A stretch of DNA of 64,000 nucleotides from Anaerolineales bacterium. Lineage in GTDB: Bacteria > Chloroflexota > Anaerolineae > Anaerolineales > UBA11579. Within the stretch, counting starts at the first letter, position 1. Each line of letters starts with the position of its first letter. The stretch is from the NCBI GenBank assembly GCA_019637805.1, contig JAHBVB010000001.1, forward strand, positions 447,875 to 511,874, read 5' to 3'. Position numbers and translations under genes: made by a program. Positions 8,767 to 15,451 of this stretch are shown here, piece by piece. A model generated the notes under the pieces. It was not told the origin of the DNA. It did not search any database and saw nothing but the letters and a program-made list of their open reading frames with translations.

Positions 8767-9344
8767 ACCCGATCTTCTTCGGCTCCCCAGCAGAATTTCG
8801 TGACTGGCTGCAGGTCAACCACGCCAGTACGGGCGAAGTCTTCGTGGGGTATTACAAAGCCGGCAGCAGCCAGAGAGGCATCACCCACTCGCAGGCGATT
8901 GAAGAAGCCTTGTGCTACGGCTGGATAGACAGCGTAGGCAAAAGCATTGATGGTGAACGTTATGCGGTGCGCTTCAGCCCGCGCCGGCCCGATAGTGTGT
9001 GGAGCCAGCGCAACTTGGGCATTGTGGAAGCGCTGATCGCAAGCGGACGGATGCAGTCGGCCGGCCTTGCCGCCTATCAAGCCAGGCGAGCCGACAAGAC
9101 CGGCACCTACTCGTTTGAACAAGCTGAGATAACGCTGGACCCACAACTAGAGAAACGTTTCAAAGCCAACCGGGCCGCCTGGGAATTCTTCACCACGCAG
9201 CCGCCCGGCTACCAGAAAGCCATGCGGCACTGGGTCAACAGCGCCAAGCGCGAGGAAACCCAGCTGAAACGCCTGGCACGCCTGATTGAAGTCTCAGCGC
9301 AGGCCCAGCGCATCGATGACCGCCATCCGTTCGGCAAAAAGTAG
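8763..9344 (+). CDS. YdeI/OmdA-family protein, copy 1
   Basis: 193 aa. N-terminal FGSPAEFRDWLQVNHAS and VGYYKAGS lead to EALCYGWIDSVGKSIDGERY and RFSPRRPDSVWSQRN; the C-terminus ends with a helical WVNSAKREETQLKRLARLIE tail. This is the 'bacteriocin-protection, YdeI/OmpD-associated' family; the biochemical role is not established. The next gene is a close paralogue. Confidence 0.8.
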   Translation: MNPIFFGSPAEFRDWLQVNHASTGEVFVGYYKAGSSQRGITHSQAIEEALCYGWIDSVGKSIDGERYAVRFSPRRPDSVWSQRNLGIVEALIASGRMQSAGLAAYQARRADKTGTYSFEQAEITLDPQLEKRFKANRAAWEFFTTQPPGYQKAMRHWVNSAKREETQLKRLARLIEVSAQAQRIDDRHPFGKK

Positions 9345-9349
9345 GCAGC

Positions 9350-9931
9350 ATGGATCCGATCTTCTTTGCCTCTCCAGCGGAATTTGGTGACTGGCTGTGG
9401 GCCAACCACGCCAAGGCCAGGGAGGTTTTGGTGGGCTATTACAAAGTCGGCACGGGCAAACCCAGCCTGACCTGGGAACAGTCCGTGGACGAGGCTTTGT
9501 GCTACGGCTGGATTGACGGCGTGCGCAAAAGTCTGGGCGCAGAGAGCTACACCATCCGCTTTACGCCGCGTAAGGCCGGCAGCATTTGGAGCAACAAAAA
9601 CATTGCCAGCGCCGAGCGCTTAATCAGCACGGGGCGCATGCAGCCTCCCGGGCTGGCTGCCTACCAGGCGCGCCGCGCGGAGCGCTCTGGGATCTATTCG
9701 TTTGAGCAGGTGGAAACGGGCTGGGGGACCAAGCTGGAAGCGGAGTTCCAAGCGCACCCGACAGCCTGGGAATTCTTCAACCAGCAGCCCGCAGGCTACC
9801 AAAGAACCATGCAGCACTGGGTCACCAGCGCCAAGCGCGAAGAAACCCAACTGAAACGCCTGGCACGGTTAATAGAGCTTTCCGTCGAGGGCCGGCGCGT
9901 GGATTTCATGAAACCGTTTGGAGGGGCATGA
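9350..9931 (+). CDS. YdeI/OmdA-family protein, copy 2
   Basis: 193 aa, the same length as copy 1 and alignable throughout (FASPAEFGDWLWANHAKA, EALCYGWIDGVRK, WVTSAKREETQLKRLARLIE). The two copies start 6 nt after one another and clearly arose by tandem duplication, but they differ across the whole length, including the middle (GSIWSNKN versus DSVWSQRN), so the event is not recent. Overlaps the next gene by 4 nt. Confidence 0.8.
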   Translation: MDPIFFASPAEFGDWLWANHAKAREVLVGYYKVGTGKPSLTWEQSVDEALCYGWIDGVRKSLGAESYTIRFTPRKAGSIWSNKNIASAERLISTGRMQPPGLAAYQARRAERSGIYSFEQVETGWGTKLEAEFQAHPTAWEFFNQQPAGYQRTMQHWVTSAKREETQLKRLARLIELSVEGRRVDFMKPFGGA

Positions 9932-10179
9932 TGAGCGAACAAGATTGGAGCCGGCTGAGCCGGCCGCGCTATGCGATGCCCGAAGACCTGGCCAAGGCTT
10001 TGAAGAGCCACCAGCTCAGCCAAGCCTACCAGGCACGGCCGCCCTATCAGCAGAACGACTACATCGGCTGGCTGAACCGCGCCAAGCGACCAGAAACCCG
10101 CCAGAAGCGGTTGGACCAGATCGTGGATGAGTTGCGCCGCGGCGATGTATACATGAACATGAAATGGCAGGCCAAATAG
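9928..10179 (+). CDS. Short YdeI-like C-terminal domain protein
   Basis: 83 aa. It corresponds to the helical tail module of the YdeI family: LAKALKSHQLSQAYQARPPY, then YIGWLNRAKRPETRQKRLDQI. It stands alone, without the N-terminal module of its two upstream neighbours. An ATGATG start gives two options 3 nt apart. Last gene before a strong terminator. Confidence 0.7.
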   Translation: MMSEQDWSRLSRPRYAMPEDLAKALKSHQLSQAYQARPPYQQNDYIGWLNRAKRPETRQKRLDQIVDELRRGDVYMNMKWQAK

Positions 10180-10180
10180 A

Positions 10181-10210
10181 AAAAGGCCCCGGCGTGTCCG
10201 GGGCCTTTTA
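10181..10210 (+). terminator. Rho-independent terminator of the arsR-led run
   Basis: AAAAGGCCCCGG / CCGGGGCCTTTT stem with a short CGTGT loop just after the stop at 10179. Confidence 0.9.
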
Positions 10211-10224
10211 GCGTTTGGTGCGGG

Positions 10225-10461
10225 CTAAACCGGTTGTGGCAACATCCCGGTCAACACCATGTCCAGCGCCATGGTGTGGCTGCATTCGTTGCGGCCCACG
10301 AAGAATTCACAGTCACAGTGCCAGGAGCCGTCACGATACTCGACGCGATGCGGGTTGTTCACGCCGCTGAAGTGCACCACCATCGACTCAACGGTCATGC
10401 GGGAGCGTTCTTCGGCATAGGTTTTGGCTTTTTCAAACTTACGCAGCAGTCCTGTGTCCAT
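10225..10461 (-). CDS. Small SWIM zinc-finger-like protein
   Basis: 78 aa from the ATG at 10461, chosen because GGAG lies 7 nt upstream; the longer frame has no such site. Its second half is a compact SWIM-type finger: C49-x-C51-x8-C60-x-H62 (DCEFFVGRNECSH), preceded by WHCDC. SWIM fingers bind DNA or protein partners and usually sit inside larger proteins, so a 78-aa stand-alone version is unusual. The N-terminal half is helical and charged. Confidence 0.7.
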   Translation of the reverse strand: MDTGLLRKFEKAKTYAEERSRMTVESMVVHFSGVNNPHRVEYRDGSWHCDCEFFVGRNECSHTMALDMVLTGMLPQPV

Positions 10462-10485
10462 AGCATTCTCCTTGACTAGTGGGAA

Positions 10486-10514
10486 ACAAAAAAGCACGCG
10501 CGGATTGCGCGTGC
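10486..10514 (-). terminator. Minus-strand terminator downstream of 10623-10964
   Basis: Stem GCACGCGC (10494-10501) / GCGCGTGC (10507-10514), followed on the minus strand by a run of T (the A run at 10486-10493). It also separates the SWIM gene from upstream transcription. Confidence 0.7.
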
Positions 10515-10622
10515 CTTTGGGCAACGAAGTAAAAGATTAACTTGAAAGCCGTTAATCGCATCTTAGGCTTTCTCCTTACTGGTAGTCTACTGCCAAGTAG
10601 CCCTGCGAGTCAACTACGTTTG

Positions 10623-10964
10623 CTATACGACCGGGATGTGTTCCAGGCTGTCCTGGCGCGGCTTGCCGCGCCCGGTGACCAGCGCTTCCCCGCGATAAAA
10701 CTCCACGCGGCGCAGGGGCACGGTCAGGTCGAACTCGCTGGCCCAAAATTCACGACGGGTGCCCACGTAAAAACGCTTGCCCTGGCGCAGGCGCTCCAAC
10801 AGCGTGGCGCGGTCCAACAGCACGATGTCCGACCAGGTGGGGCCGCGGCGCTCGTAGGCGCGCACCCAGGCCAGCTGGCCATCGGCTGTGAAGTGGGCCG
10901 CCTCGACCACGCCGTCCAGCTTACGCACACGCTTTGAGGGTAGGGTTTTGGTTTTTGTTTGCAT
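10623..10964 (-). CDS. Hypothetical 113-aa protein
   Basis: Read from the ATG at 10964, because the upstream part of the frame is antisense to tRNA-Pro. There is a Lys/Thr-rich N-terminus (QTKTKTLPSKRVRKLDGVV), then a beta-rich body (AAHFTADGQLAWVRAYERRGPTW cut by D/V/L strands, GKRFYVGTRREFW). I do not recognise the family. It begins 2 nt from the tRNA-Pro gene on the same strand and is probably transcribed with it. Confidence 0.6.
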   Translation of the reverse strand: MQTKTKTLPSKRVRKLDGVVEAAHFTADGQLAWVRAYERRGPTWSDIVLLDRATLLERLRQGKRFYVGTRREFWASEFDLTVPLRRVEFYRGEALVTGRGKPRQDSLEHIPVV

Positions 10965-10966
10965 AG

Positions 10967-11040
10967 TCGGGGTGGGCGGATTCGAACCGCCGACCACCGC
11001 GTCCCAAACGCGGTGCGCTGCCAGGCTGCGCTACACCCCG
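10967..11040 (-). tRNA. tRNA-Pro (anticodon TGG)
   Basis: 74 nt. Acceptor CGGGGTG/CACCCCG, anticodon stem CCGCG with loop TTTGGGA, T arm GGCGG-TTCGAAT-CCGCC. No encoded CCA. Confidence 0.95.
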
Positions 11041-11136
11041 GGCTTGGTGAGTATACTCGCTGCCGGCGGAGCCAGTCAAGAAAGGCCAAAAACGGCCAAT
11101 TCCGTTGCTCGCCAGAATGCACTATACTGATTGCCT

Positions 11137-11808
11137 ATGTTCCCCATTCGAGACAGCAACCGCACCAGCCGCTTCCCGATCATGAATTGGCTGCTAATCT
11201 TGGCCAATGCCCTGGTATTTTTCTATGAGATCAGCCTGGGCGATGGGCAGCTCAACGAATTCATCTATGAATTCGCCATGATGCCGGCCAAACTGCAGAG
11301 CGACCCGCAAACCTTTGCCTTCACGGTATTGACCAGCATGTTCATGCACGCCGGCTGGTTCCACTTCCTGAGCAATGTGTGGATCTTGCACATCTTTGGC
11401 GACAATGTGGAAGACCGCATGGGCCCCATCCGCTACCTGATCTTTTACCTGCTGGGCGGCGTGGCCGCCGCGCTGCTGGAAACGTATGTTTCACCGGGCA
11501 GTCAGATCCCAGTGCTGGGCGCCAGCGGGGCGATTGCCGGTGTACTGGGAGCTTATGTGCTGCTCTTCCCCGGCGCACGGGTGCGCACGGCTGTCTTCCT
11601 GATCTTCATCTCGATCATGGACCTGCCAGCAGTGATCTTCATCGGCTTCTGGTTTGTCTCGCAGCTTTTCTCCGGCCTGGCCTCCATCGGCGCCACCGCC
11701 ACAACCGGCGTGGCCTGGTGGGCGCACATCGGCGGCTTCGCCATGGGATTGCTGCTGTGCGGACTGTTTGCCAGGCGCCAGCGCCCTGCGCAGATCGACT
11801 ATTTGTAA
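11137..11808 (+). CDS. Rhomboid-family intramembrane serine protease
   Basis: 223 aa from the ATG at 11137, which lies 8 nt below a TATACT box (11123-11128), so the message is probably leaderless. Six or seven membrane segments. The family landmarks are HAGWFHFLSNVWIL (first loop and TM2), GASGAIAG with the catalytic Ser130 and WWAHIGGFAMG with the partner His197. Rhomboids cut membrane proteins within the bilayer. It leads a run with two small membrane proteins and a PfkB-like gene. Confidence 0.9.
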   Translation: MFPIRDSNRTSRFPIMNWLLILANALVFFYEISLGDGQLNEFIYEFAMMPAKLQSDPQTFAFTVLTSMFMHAGWFHFLSNVWILHIFGDNVEDRMGPIRYLIFYLLGGVAAALLETYVSPGSQIPVLGASGAIAGVLGAYVLLFPGARVRTAVFLIFISIMDLPAVIFIGFWFVSQLFSGLASIGATATTGVAWWAHIGGFAMGLLLCGLFARRQRPAQIDYL

Positions 11809-11831
11809 AGCCCGCGTGTTAAAATCCGTAC

Positions 11832-12260
11832 ATGAACGACGCTCTGCCCAAGAGTAAAACCGCCCTGGTGCGCACTGAGCGCGCCCGGCGTGCCTATCGC
11901 AAAGAGAGCTTCTGGCAGATCGTTCTGCCTTTGCTGCTGGGTGTGGGGCTGGTGGCCTATCTGGTGTACCAGCTGCTGAGCACTCAGGCCGCCAGCAGTG
12001 AACAGGCGGCCCAGGTGGCAGTCATCCTGCTGGCCCTGCCTCTGCTGGTGCTGGGGATCACCCTGTTGGTGGTGCTGGTCATGCTCATAATCGGGGTCAA
12101 CAAACTCAGCGAGTGGCTGCCGCAGCTGACCGTGCGAATTTTGGATCTGGTGGAAACTATGAATGCCGGCGCCCACCGCAGCGCTCACTGGGCTGCGCGC
12201 CCATTTCTGGCCATCGAAAGCTGGACCGCCGCGCTGGGCCGCCTGTTCAAACGAGGATAA
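11832..12260 (+). CDS. Two-TM membrane protein of unknown function
   Basis: 142 aa. A basic N-terminus (RTERARRAYRKE) is followed by two strong hydrophobic segments (about 28-50 and 60-88) and an amphipathic C-terminal helix. A TAAAAT box (11820-11825) lies only 6 nt before the ATG, so it can be transcribed separately as a leaderless message. No family recognised. Confidence 0.65.
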   Translation: MNDALPKSKTALVRTERARRAYRKESFWQIVLPLLLGVGLVAYLVYQLLSTQAASSEQAAQVAVILLALPLLVLGITLLVVLVMLIIGVNKLSEWLPQLTVRILDLVETMNAGAHRSAHWAARPFLAIESWTAALGRLFKRG

Positions 12261-12263
12261 CCA

Positions 12264-12458
12264 ATGAAGACAAACCGCAATATTGTTTTGGTCTTGGGGG
12301 GTTTGCTGGGCGCCCTGGTGGGCGTGGCCGCCGGCCACAGCTTGCTGAAACGCGCTGAGCAGGGTGACCGGCCCATGCTGACTGCCGCTGAAGGCATCAG
12401 CCTGGGAACGCTTGTGGTTGGCTTGTTGCGTCAAATCTCGACCCTCGGCGACGAATAA
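12264..12458 (+). CDS. Small membrane protein (64 aa)
   Basis: Single hydrophobic segment with Gly-rich packing motif (LVLGGLLGALVGVAAGHSLL), then LTAAEGISLGTLVVGLLRQI. The spacing of 3 nt after the previous gene suggests co-translation. The shape resembles small YtxH/Gly-zipper-type proteins; the function is unknown. Confidence 0.6.
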   Translation: MKTNRNIVLVLGGLLGALVGVAAGHSLLKRAEQGDRPMLTAAEGISLGTLVVGLLRQISTLGDE

Positions 12459-12467
12459 CCTTCCCGC

Positions 12468-13475
12468 GTGGCTTCGCCCGACTGTGTGCTGCTGGGGCGC
12501 CTGCAGCGCGATATCATCCTGACAGCTGACGGCCAGGCAAGGCTGGACGAGCTGGGCGGCAACCTGCCCTATGCGGCGGCCGCCTGCCAATTGGTGGGCG
12601 GCAGGCCGGGGCTGGTGGCCCGCGTGGGCAGTGATTACCCCGGCGAGTGGCTGGATGCAATGGACAGCCGAGGGCTGGACACCCACGGCATCTGCCGGCT
12701 GGCCGACCCGGCCGATCAGCTGCGCTTCATTGCTTACCCCGAACTGTACCGCGCCAATAGCGAACACCCGGTCAGGCACTTCGCCCGCTGGGGGCTGCCC
12801 CTGCCCAAGCCGCTGCTGCATTACCAGAACCCAGACGGAGCGCTGGATTCAAAACAACAGCGCACTCCACTCACGTTGCGTCCCGAAGACCTGCCTGAGG
12901 CTTATTGGGAAGCCAAGTGTGCCCACTTGTGCCCATTGGACTACTTTAGCCATGCGATCATGCCGGTAGCCTTGCGAGAAGCGGGCATTCGGCTGATCAC
13001 CCTGGAAGCCGGCCCGGGGTACATGCACCCTGACTTTTGGAAGGAGTTTCCAGACCTGGTGAACGGCATCAGCGTGTTTGTCACCAGTGCCGAAGACCTG
13101 GGAAGCCTCTTTCGCCGGCAAAGCGCCGAAATATGGGAAATGGCTGAAGCAGTCTGTTCATTCAACTGCGCCGCGGTCATCGTGCGCAACCCGGCACGCG
13201 GCGACCAATTGTATGACGCCGCCAGCCAAAAGCGATTTCACCTGCCGCCCTTCCCGGCCCGCGTCTATGACATCACCGACAACGCCAGCAGCTTCTGCGG
13301 AGCGCTGCTGGCGCAACTGGCCCAGGGCATTGGCCTGCCCGAGGCAATGGTCACCGCCAGCGCCGCCGCCTCGCTGGCCACAGAAGGCAACGGCGCTTTC
13401 CACGTCACCGAAACTTTCCCGGGCTTGCTGGAAGCCCGCCGCGAAGCGCTGCAGCAAGCCTTAAAACCTATCTAG
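12468..13475 (+). CDS. PfkB-fold protein lacking the catalytic Asp
   Basis: 335 aa from GTG. The N-terminal half has the ribokinase-fold glycine motif (GGNLPYAAAAC) and the GLVARVGSDYPGEW strand used for sugar or nucleoside binding. At the position of the second PfkB signature (D-T-x-G-A-G-D-x-F) the protein reads DITDNASSF (268-276): both glycines and the catalytic base Asp are replaced, the latter by Ser274. The family normally phosphorylates sugars or nucleosides, but this copy should be inactive or use another mechanism. Located at the end of the rhomboid-led run, before a terminator. Confidence 0.75.
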   Translation: MASPDCVLLGRLQRDIILTADGQARLDELGGNLPYAAAACQLVGGRPGLVARVGSDYPGEWLDAMDSRGLDTHGICRLADPADQLRFIAYPELYRANSEHPVRHFARWGLPLPKPLLHYQNPDGALDSKQQRTPLTLRPEDLPEAYWEAKCAHLCPLDYFSHAIMPVALREAGIRLITLEAGPGYMHPDFWKEFPDLVNGISVFVTSAEDLGSLFRRQSAEIWEMAEAVCSFNCAAVIVRNPARGDQLYDAASQKRFHLPPFPARVYDITDNASSFCGALLAQLAQGIGLPEAMVTASAAASLATEGNGAFHVTETFPGLLEARREALQQALKPI

Positions 13476-13499
13476 AAGCCGTATAAAACCGCCAATGCC

Positions 13500-13525
13500 A
13501 GAGCGCCTGCTTAGGCGCTCTTTTT
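13500..13525 (+). terminator. Rho-independent terminator
   Basis: AGAGCGCC (13500-13507) / GGCGCTCT (13514-13521) followed by TTTTT, 25 nt after the stop of the PfkB-like gene. Confidence 0.9.
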
Positions 13526-13635
13526 GCTTCTCCTTACAGGCCTGTTAGCAGTACCACAATACTATATCTTTATTACCAAATACTAACTAAAATCTTACCA
13601 GATACGAGCTCCTCACTCGTGGAAAGGTAAGACAC

Positions 13636-14469
13636 ATGAAATCGCTCAGCTTGACCATTTTCCTCGGAACCCTGTTAGCCCTCACCATCGGCGGCGTGTT
13701 TTTTGTTTCCCCCGCAGCTGCCGAAACCACCGAGATGCCCTTCATCTCGGCCGATCCCCAAGCCATTCTGCGTGACCCGGTAACTCCCCTGACGGGCGAT
13801 GCCCCGATGGCCGCCGCGGCGCCGGCCGACTTGAATGCCGACCTCGCTGCGGCGGCCCTGGCCGGCAGCTTTACCATGGAGCTGAGCAAGGCCGCTCCGG
13901 CAGCCCCCAGCCAGGAGCTGGCGGCCAGCCGCCCGAACAGCGACGTGCAAGCCCCGGCCGCCCCGGCCCTGAGCCTGGAGCATTTTGCGGCCAGCCTGTC
14001 GGCCGGCAACGCCAACCAGGTCACCGGACTGTTTGTGAAAGATGTGCTGGCCTTCCCCGTGGGCAGCCAGCCCGCCGGTAACGCCGCCTATGTGACCAGC
14101 AAGCCCAACGAAGTCACCAAATTCGGTATGGCCGCCAGCTACGGCAGCCAGGCCTTCCTAGCCCACAATTATTTGGCCGGCGCCGCTTTCTTTGAGCTGA
14201 GCGTGGGGCAGACGATCACCCTGGTGCAGGGTGACGGCAGCACTCGCGAGTATCGCGTCGAGAGCATCCGCCGCTTCCAGGCGCTCTCCCCAGACTCGAC
14301 CCAGTCGCGCTTCGTGGACCTGGACAACGGCAAAGAACTCTCGGCGGCCAACCTGTTCGCCCAGATCTACAACAGCAACAATCCGGTGGTGCTGCAAACC
14401 TGCATCGAGAACAACGGCATCAGCACCTGGGGGCGCATGTTCATCATCGCCGTGCCGGTGAACGGCTAA
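13636..14469 (+). CDS. Secreted protein with sortase-like C-terminal domain
   Basis: 277 aa with a GGAAAGG site 9 nt before the ATG. A signal peptide (about 1-29, ending SPAAA) is followed by a long Ala/Pro-rich low-complexity region (about 35-115). The final third has the sortase landmarks: FLAHNYL (His177), a strand pair around VGQTITLVQGDGSTREYRV, VVLQTC (Cys256) and WGRMFIIAVPV (Arg267). Unlike usual class E/F enzymes it lacks a clear membrane anchor, so it would be released or bound through the Ala/Pro region. It is one of three sortase-fold proteins in the window. Confidence 0.7.
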   Translation: MKSLSLTIFLGTLLALTIGGVFFVSPAAAETTEMPFISADPQAILRDPVTPLTGDAPMAAAAPADLNADLAAAALAGSFTMELSKAAPAAPSQELAASRPNSDVQAPAAPALSLEHFAASLSAGNANQVTGLFVKDVLAFPVGSQPAGNAAYVTSKPNEVTKFGMAASYGSQAFLAHNYLAGAAFFELSVGQTITLVQGDGSTREYRVESIRRFQALSPDSTQSRFVDLDNGKELSAANLFAQIYNSNNPVVLQTCIENNGISTWGRMFIIAVPVNG

Positions 14470-14491
14470 AAAGCTTTCAATGACATTTTCC

Positions 14492-14541
14492 GCAGTCCTT
14501 GGGCGCTGAGCTGAGCGAGCCGAGGAAAGCCAAAGGACTGC
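14492..14541. other. Inverted repeat GCAGTCCTT...AAGGACTGC
   Basis: Nine-bp arms at 14492-14500 and 14533-14541 with a structured 32-nt interior (GCGCTGAGCTGAGCG). It sits just before the bidirectional terminator and may be a second terminator stem or a small repeat element. Confidence 0.4.
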
Positions 14542-14544
14542 ATA

Positions 14545-14577
14545 AAAAATCCCCGTTTGAGGAAGCGGGGATTTTTC
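14545..14577. terminator. Bidirectional terminator
   Basis: AAAAATCCCCG / CGGGGATTTTT with loop TTTGAGGAAG, between two converging sortase-family genes; the A and T flanks work for both strands. Confidence 0.9.
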
Positions 14578-14603
14578 TTTAACTCAATGCTGTTCTTTTT
14601 TCG

Positions 14604-15365
14604 CTAACCGGAACTTCCGCGGATAGGCACCGCCACCACAACCACCCGGTGCGTGTTGCTTTCGTACGGCCAACAAGTGATGATAGTGACGCGCTCATCT
14701 TCGGTGCTCTGGATCCACTCGGAGTTGGCCAGACGCACGTCCAGCGGCTGGTTGCGCTCCGGCAGGACCCCGGTGTAGACGACCACATAGCGAAACTCCT
14801 GCCCCTCCGCCATAATGCGGATCTCTTCACCCACTTGAACTCGATACAGGTCGCGGAAGACCTCTCCATAGATGTTGTGATGTCCGTTGAGCACGGTATT
14901 GCCCGGCACGGTCAAGCCGGCCGAGGTTTCATGCCAACCCACCGCCCGGTAATCCGGCGCCAGCCACTGGTCGTAGACTACACCTTCAAACTGCAGCTTT
15001 TCATAGCTGATCGGGGTGATGGTGGCATCCAGATCAATCACAGGGATCAGGATGCGCTCGGGCACCAGGCCCGGGTCACGGAACACATCGCCAGCCTCAA
15101 CCAGCGGCGTAGGGAATGCCTGCTGCTCGCCAGCCTGCACCGCCACCAGCCCCGGGTCCGCATTGGCGCCTTCCAGGGAATAGACCGGCAGGAAGCCGGC
15201 CTCTATTTGGTCATCCACCGCCAGGTCAATCGTGCGCGGCGGCAGGATAAACAGATCCACCAGGCTTTTGCCGAAGGCGAAAAAGATGACCAGAAAGCCC
15301 AGAAAGATAAGGGCGATGACGGGCAAATTGGCGTCTCGTTTGGGCTGCTGTGTGCTGGTTTGCAT
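14604..15365 (-). CDS. Sortase (membrane-anchored, class D/E-like)
   Basis: 253 aa. An N-terminal membrane segment (about 14-33) is followed by an extracellular region and the catalytic domain: TVLNGHHNIYGEVF (His162), VTIITCWPYE (Cys231) and NTHRVVVVAVP (Arg240). ILIPVIDLDATITPI is the usual first strand. Such enzymes join surface proteins to a wall component or process them at an LPxTG-like site. The next gene upstream on this strand encodes a protein with an LIPVTG sorting-like C-terminus, its most likely substrate. Confidence 0.88.
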   Translation of the reverse strand: MQTSTQQPKRDANLPVIALIFLGFLVIFFAFGKSLVDLFILPPRTIDLAVDDQIEAGFLPVYSLEGANADPGLVAVQAGEQQAFPTPLVEAGDVFRDPGLVPERILIPVIDLDATITPISYEKLQFEGVVYDQWLAPDYRAVGWHETSAGLTVPGNTVLNGHHNIYGEVFRDLYRVQVGEEIRIMAEGQEFRYVVVYTGVLPERNQPLDVRLANSEWIQSTEDERVTIITCWPYESNTHRVVVVAVPIRGSSG

Positions 15366-15401
15366 AACGCTCAGATTTTACCTTGCTGCCGCAGGCAATA
15401 A

Positions 15402-15431
15402 AAAGCGGGGCATCCGCAGATGCCCCGCTTT
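15402..15431 (-). terminator. Terminator of the Thr/Pro-repeat protein operon
   Basis: AAAGCGGGGCAT / ATGCCCCGCTTT stem (15402-15413, 15420-15431) with T run on the minus strand, 20 nt after the stop at 15452. Confidence 0.85.
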
Positions 15432-15451
15432 GATGCTATGCCCGGGAACGA

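Noticed and set aside
10462-10622. Small RNA gene
   Set aside because: Only a minus-strand terminator stem is visible and no promoter aligned to it.
10965-11122. N-terminal extension of 10623-10964 and antisense frames there
   Set aside because: They overlap tRNA-Pro and its promoter; openness is incidental.
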